This document shows, in pieces, positions 58,101-64,000 of a stretch of 64,000 nucleotides of DNA. The notes below the pieces were generated by a model, which did no database searches, had not been told where the DNA came from, and saw only the letters and a list, made by a program, of their open reading frames with translations. Source of the stretch: Eremophila alpestris peregrina (taxonomy: Eukaryota > Chordata > Aves > Passeriformes > Alaudidae); contig WMCF01000088.1 of assembly GCA_009792885.1 (NCBI GenBank), positions 1,222,642-1,286,641 of the forward strand, in the 5' to 3' direction. A program made the position numbers and the translations under genes. The stretch's first letter is position 1, and every line of letters begins with the position of its first letter.

Positions 58101-60518
58101 TTCTCTGAACCTTCAGAGACTAGAGGCAGAAGAAGAGCTTCCTCTCTCTTTTAGCAAGAGCCACCTGTCTCTTTGCAATGCCATCCTTGGGATGTTGAAG
58201 ACCTGACTTTTAGAGATGGCAGAGATTGCTGGAGTGGCTCAGGAATATGTGCAGTTGGACTTTGGAAGAGTTGGTCCAAGTGGCTCGGTCGGTGGCACAC
58301 ACACCTGCTGAAATGCCTGGCTTCTAGCTAAGAGTTCATTTCACCAGGCAAGTGTTTCTTGCTTTGTGGCCTGTGTAGAGCTGTTAAATGTGTTTAATGA
58401 AGCTCACTCCCTATTTTTTTTTCTTTGACCCAAATGTCACCTGTAAAAGTCAAGGTAAATGGTAAGAAAGGAAGCAATCACTAGCATAAAGTCTGGAGAA
58501 CTAAGTGGTTCAAAGCAAAAGACTTTCTTAATGCTTTTCCTGGAAATTATTCTTCCCTTTTGACCCTCCAAAGGTCTTCACTGTGACTTGTAAGCTAAAG
58601 GACTGGGTAATAGTTCTCAAATAATTTGAGCAATGCTGCATTCAGATGAAGAAATGTTACCAGGTCTTGTTCAGGCTGATTCTCCCTTGTGCAGTTGGGT
58701 AAAGGAGTGGGGAGTAAATCATTGAGTAGGTACATCTTCCATTCAGCAGGAGCTGCACATGATGGGATTATTAGTATTTCTAAACTAAAGCCCCTGACAG
58801 ATCCTTGGATGCTTAAAGCTGTTGTGATGCTTTACCAGATGGTTCAGAAACTCAGTCTGGAATAGCTCATTGGCTGGTGCTGAACAATGACATTTCAAAC
58901 CCACACGTTTGTTTGGATTTTAATTTTCAGGAGGATTAAAGCTTTTTGGGATATGGGCTGTCTCTTTCCATATATATGCTCAGCACCTTATGTAGTTTAG
59001 ATGCTTTTGCAGTGTCTTTATTATTCACCATATTACAGACTATTTGGAACTGTTGCACATTTTTAGCCATGTGGTCCAGTAAAGTGCAGCCAGGGATAAG
59101 TGTGCAGGTTGTTGCCTTGTTTAATGCAATGAGTGTGATGGCTGTGACTGCTTTGTCTTGTTTCTGGTAATTGTGTGAGCAGGTGATGATGCTGTAATGT
59201 GCCACTTTTGATTCTGTATCCCTCTGTTCTTTTCACTTCTCAAATCTTGTCTTTGAAGCCTCAGTCCTGTAAATACTAATGTGTTTGCATGACTTGTATT
59301 CAGTGCAGTGTTGATGCTTATTCCTCTTAGAGGTTGAACTGTTCAGTCCTGACTCTACTAAATAATTGAGTGAGACCCTGCTGCTCCTGGGGAGAGGATC
59401 AAAGGAAACCAGTTGGGTTTTATTCCCTTTCAGTCCCATGACATTTTGAAAACAGGATGGAGTATCCCTCTGGCAAAATCTAAAAAAAAAAATTGAGGGC
59501 CTTCCAAATTAGGCAGTCCTCCCTGGCTGCCAACTTGTCTGTCCTGGTTAAAACTATGATCTTTCTGCCACTTCCGGAGTGCCTGGGAATGGGAATGGGA
59601 GTATTGCTAAGAAATTCCCTTCTTAATTCCCCGGGGCAAAGATTGCTGTTTTGTTGTGTGCAGATAATACTGGCTAGAGGTAGGCTACTGTGTGGAAACG
59701 TGCACAGATCAGGGAAAGGATTTGAGATAAGTGTTTGAGGAATGGAGAACTCTTTTATAATGCTTGTTTAAACAACAGCGGTAATGTACATTCTAGAGAG
59801 CAGTGAACCAGGATGCTTTGTTGACAAGTCTGGGAGGTTTGGCCTTTTTTTGTCCCTCTCTTACCCCTGACGACTCAATTAAGAGAATAGCATCGGTGGG
59901 AAAAGAGTTCAGTTATGTTGAGAAGAAAAAGGACATTTGACATAATTATTTTTATGTGTTAGACTGGTACATTCTATCCCGCTGTTCTCCATATGATTCA
60001 TTCTATTTGTGTATGATTGTTGCACTGTATTAAATAATGTGCCTTTTTTTTCCCTGTTAAATAAGTATTCCCCTAGCTTGTCTCAAAAAGCTGACACATG
60101 TTAATTCTTCACTCAGGGAGTTCTGCATCTGTCGACACTTCAGACATAATCAGTTTAGATTTCAGCAGCTGATTAGTGCTCACCTCTAACCAAACTCAGA
60201 AGCTGTTCCTCCAAATGGTAACAAATAATATCCTAATTAGTCCTCTGCATAAGGATAGCAGGGGCCTTAGCTGAAAGCTGCTGCTCTTGGAGGCCCTCCT
60301 GTTCTAGTCCACTGGCTTTACAGACTGTCGGATCAGCGTTTACACTCAGCTTTTCTTCCCCCGCCTTCAAATGCCTCGCAGAACAATTAATTATGCACCT
60401 GAAGACAGGCATTAGGCACGCAACAGTATTCCACGCACAGTTGTGAGCGTTTCATTAGCGCAGGTAATTTCAGGGTGATTATGAAAGCAGGGGCAGGAAT
60501 GCTGGGCAGCTCTCCAGG

Positions 60519-60592
60519 ATTATCCCGGAGCGCCTGCAGCCGGTGCGTGTCCCTGCGGAGCTGTTTGACCCGGGCCGGCCGCTGCGGCTCCC
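60519..60592. other. CpG-rich patch in intron 3
   Basis: About a dozen CpGs lie within roughly 75 bases, including CCCGGGCCGGCCGC, in otherwise CpG-poor DNA. The preceding 180 bases (60340-60515) contain ATTAATTATGCA and CATTAGCGCAGG words. A + strand frame stays open through it, but it shows no known domain. Confidence 0.45.
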
Positions 60593-63500
60593 GCTGCCTC
60601 CAGCACTGCCTCAACCAGGAGCACACTGAGCACAGCTGGAGGCAGGGGGACAGCGGGGAGAGAGACTCCTCTCTCTCTCCTGCTTGTGACAGCACCGAGT
60701 TTTACCAGGAAGTTTTATATGGCTTTATGCTTTTCTGAGTCTGATTAGCGAGTTAGCAAAACATGCCCATCCCTGTCCATTAAACTCCGTGTACTTCCTC
60801 TTAGCTAACACTTATTTTGCACAAGCCTGGGGATTTTATTTTTTTTTTTTAATAAATCAATGTCTACAGAGGCGTAGTTTAATAAGTACCACTCTCAGGG
60901 ATGGTACAGTAGCCACTGGCATCTCTCAGAACAAAAGTCATGTGAGCAACTATAGCTGGATTAGTGTGACCTCAATAGTACAGAGAATTGTGGAAAGAAA
61001 AGAGAGAGGATGAGGGGGGAAAATGCCTTAAGATGCCTTCAGGAAGCAGTGCAACTGAAGTTGTCCGAAGGCAGGCTGAGCCAGCTGAATACCAGAGTAC
61101 ACAAATATCCGTTCGTTTAAAAAGGAAGTTTTAAAATGTCAATTGGATTTTCAGGTTTGATTCAATAACTTTTTAAAACCCTGCTTAACTTTGAAATTGA
61201 GAGGGTCTATTTTAAAACGTAAATCAACAGCAACAGAAAAATCACTTAAATAACAGCAAAAGTGCTGCTTAAATATTTGCTGCTGAAATGTTAGAGTGTC
61301 TAGCTACTAAAATTGGGGATGTCACAAAATCAGCACCTAAAAGCAGAGCTTGTTGCTGGAAGTGCTTTATTGCTGTAGCTGTTGCTTTTTCTGTTGGTAT
61401 GGGGATATTTTCTTCAGTTTATTCAGAGTTCAGTCAAAGTGGGTAAGGCGGCTAGTAGGTGGAAAAGCAGAAAGATTTGCTCTCCTCTGGAAGCTGGTGA
61501 ATAAAAACTGGTTTGAGAGGTTGAGGCCAATTCCATTTTGCATTCAGGATAGGGTTGACATGAGTAATGAATTTAAAAATCACTTAGAAAATGAAGCTGT
61601 TAATTATCTTTAATGTATTAACATGTAAAACAAATGTGTGAATAAATGAATGTTAAGCTTTTTAAATAAAGTGCACAGTCTATCCCCTGAGGTAATAAAA
61701 AGTGCCTAATCTACTATAAAGCTTCCATTTATTTGCAAAATCACTGGTCTCTGTGGCTAATAGTTTTTGTTTAGAAAACAGCTGAGAAGTCCAAATACAG
61801 GATTAGCTACAGTATTTAAACGGAAGTTTCCTTGTTGCTTTATTAAACTCCAGCTTTAAAAGATGATTACATCACTTGATTATGAATTGATTCCCTGTGT
61901 CTTCCTCTTTAATCAAACATATTTATCTTGGAAACAAGGACTAAAGTATAGCTAATCTGTCTGCATTTTGGTGCTGTAGCTGGTATGCTTTCCTGAGAAG
62001 CTTGTTATTTTAACTGAGAGAAATCAAGACAGCTTTTTCAAAGTGCATGAGAAACTGTCTAACTGAAAGATTGTGGAAGGCTATAAAAGATGGGACTTAT
62101 CATGCTACAAGAAGGTGGCGAGCTCCTTCAGTCCCAAACCAGATTTGTTTCAAATATTCATTAAGGAATTGCCATTAAAAATAGGGAGGTACTTCTGTCT
62201 CTCCCAATTCGCATTGAAGGACAGTACCGAGGTGAAAAAATCAGAGAATTGTACAGGAAGAGTTGCCACGTTTGGGCTGGAACAATGGAAATGAGATGAG
62301 AGGTGGGAGTGCGTGGTGCAGGGTCGGTGACTGAATTTCCACTGTACCCTGCGTGCCTGCAAATGACAGAGGAGCAATAAGCTGGGTTTAGGTGGTGGGA
62401 GATGTCTCTCGGGCAGCAGCACGGTAAAGTAGGAAAAAGGCACGTGCTATGACGTGATGTTGCAGGTGAAGTGTTTCCAGTGCAGAAGGGAAATGTTGCT
62501 GCTGTTCCATCAGCAGCAGGGTGGCTTGGCCCACGCTGAGGTCTGTGCTTCAGCCATGAGACATCTTCCGTTTCAGGAGCTCCTTTCTCAGACTAGCATG
62601 GGAATCTCTGCTGTCTGTCAGCAAAGGAAGGGCTGTTCTGCCACGTCCAGCCCACCTGGTAAATTTGACCTTTTGAAAGGGTATGGGGCCAGGCCCATTG
62701 AGCAGCACAGGAAGGGGTAGATACCAGGCAGGGTGGCAAGCTATTTAAACTTAGGAAATTGTCACGAGAAGCAGCAGACTAGGAATGAAGCAGAGTTACC
62801 CTTTTGCTTCTGCCAGAATGTGGGCAGGAGTCTGACACATTTCTGAATGGGATCATATGGCACCATGGCCTGACGGCACAGGGCTGAGAGTCACGTAGGG
62901 CAACGAGGCACCTTCTACCCCTGTAGGGGTCACCAACTGTGTGCCTGTCTGAGCCCTGAGCAATGCCTTCCTCATCTCAAATTCTCACTCCAAGGCTGGT
63001 AGCAGCCCCTCTCCACTCTGAAGTCCAAGCCAAGGCCTGCAAAGGCTGTACACGTACACCAGCACTCCCTTGTCATGGCTCACAGCGCAGTTGTGCTGCA
63101 GCAGAAATGGCTTTTTCATGTTCTTTTTGTGACTTTGTGAAACTCCAGCGTGAGTTTGCTACCCTGTTGATTGGCCTGAGCTTCAGTAGGAAAATGAAAG
63201 TTTTCCTTGGCAAGACTTATGCTAGGTCTATTGCAGAGAAGCAGTTGCCTACAGGAAAGCCTGGGATACATGAATATGTGCTTATGAACTCCTTTTAGTT
63301 GGATGAGCTGCTCTGTATTTTACTACAGAGCCTGGGGTAGCTTGCAGTTAGTGAGGACTGAAAGTTTGTTTCTCTTTACTTTTGCTGTTCTACAAGGTAG
63401 CACAAAAATGAAAGTCTTCGGAGGTCTGCATTTCAGATGAATGAGCAGCAGCAACAATCAGTGCTCAGACTTAGGTCAGAACCACTGGAGATTTAACTCT

Positions 63501-64000
63501 CCCTTGGCTAAGTGAAATTCTCATGGCTGTGGGAATTTTGGCTGAACCACATAGTATTTTCCATAAAACCTCCTGCAAGTTTTGTGTAAGTATGCTGGCA
63601 AGTTTGCCTTGGTTTTTATGGAAGAGGCTAGTACAGATGGAAACCCCTCAGTTGGTGCCAAATTTTCATTTGGTGTAAGGGGCCATGACTATAGATCTGA
63701 TTAGGGCTTCTGATTTAGAGCATCTGATATTCTAGTTTGCTAACTACTGGTTTTGGGTTTTATAAAATAAGCAAATAATTTTTACTTAATGTAAAGCTCC
63801 ATAATAAAACTTGGTGTTGTTCCCTTTTCCCATGTGCTTATCATAAGAAGAAAACAAATGCCATTCTTCTATAATGTGGTTGAAATAAAGAATTCACTCC
63901 AATGATCAGAATTCAGTTTGGTCATTCCTCCATTATGAATTCTGTCAGACAAACAAGGTATGCTGCCCAGGAATTAATTGGAGCTGGAGACAGTAGTTAG

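Larger units (their letters stand above)
33890..64000 (+). other. IKZF2: IKZF2 (Helios) gene, 5' part
   Basis: This is the extent of the gene that falls in the window: promoter island, noncoding first exon(s), intron 1, the first coding exon (37645-37693), a 727-bp intron 2 (37694-38420), the second coding exon (38421-38525), and more than 25 kb of intron 3. The start is inferred from the TATA box; the end is the window edge. The zinc-finger exons are not here. Helios is a nuclear DNA-binding protein of T cells and other blood lineages (established knowledge). No other gene is visible within these introns. Confidence 0.8.
51073..64000 (+). other. IKZF2: IKZF2 intron 3, second part, no exon recognised
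   Basis: No Helios exon is seen up to the window end. Notable points are a GATA-rich block at 54850-55160, a 164-codon open frame at 57712-58206 preceded by a good acceptor-like site, and a CpG-rich patch at 60519-60592 next to homeobox-like DNA. Poly-T/poly-A runs occur at about 51250 and 60838. Confidence 0.5.

Noticed and set aside
38526..64000. Next IKZF2 exon (acidic linker) and zinc-finger exons
   Set aside because: No SDEEC-type linker or C2H2 finger pattern was seen in any frame. Intron 3 appears to run past the window end.
1..64000. tRNA, rRNA and CRISPR arrays
   Set aside because: No tRNA B-box context (GGTTCGAATCC type) with a foldable partner, no rRNA-like sequence, and no spaced direct repeats were seen. 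CRISPR is not expected in a vertebrate genome.

Overview
This window looks like nuclear DNA from a bird, probably a songbird. The evidence is five CR1 LINE 3' fragments of avian type, a solo LTR of retroviral form, very low gene density, and CpG-poor DNA broken by one strong CpG island. It holds the 5' end of one recognisable gene on the + strand: IKZF2 (Helios, an Ikaros-family C2H2 zinc-finger transcription factor). I recognise it from the first two coding exons, which splice in phase into an N-terminus ending in the Helios-type block MAIDLTSSTPNGQH. Species and family calls rest on memory of these families, not on a search.

Layout. About 1-33.7 kb is upstream intergenic DNA. It contains a CR1 tail split by a minus-strand solo LTR with a 4-bp target duplication (5.5-6.3 kb), an orphan CpG-rich patch (10.5-10.9 kb), a 20-N assembly gap inside poly-A (11.9 kb), a longer CR1 (13.0-13.6 kb), a short CR1 (14.6-14.7 kb), an AT/GT microsatellite (15.0 kb), a GGGATAT minisatellite (22.8 kb), an old CR1 tail (28.6 kb) and weak MIR/L2-like remnants (31.4-32.8 kb). 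About 33.8-35.9 kb is a CpG island with a consensus TATA box, short CCG/GGC repeats, a long TGAG/GT-rich tract, two small upstream ORFs, two candidate first-exon donors (after 34941 and after 35896) and a T50 homopolymer. The first coding exon is at 37.65 kb and the second at 38.42 kb. From 38.5 kb to the end I see only the third intron, more than 25 kb, with one CR1, two small CpG-rich patches and several stretches that look like conserved regulatory DNA. The zinc-finger exons lie beyond the window.

How the parts work together. The island is the likely IKZF2 promoter and 5' leader region. The two coding exons give residues 1-46 of Helios, upstream of the DNA-binding fingers. Everything else is repeats or possible cis-regulatory DNA. 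I found no second protein-coding gene, tRNA, rRNA or CRISPR array. The many other open reading frames are short, overlap on both strands in GC-rich DNA and match no family I know. I did not find a convincing new biological system; the most interesting items are the nested LTR-in-CR1 insertion, the TATA-plus-CpG promoter with its upstream ORFs, and a GATA-rich block in intron 3.
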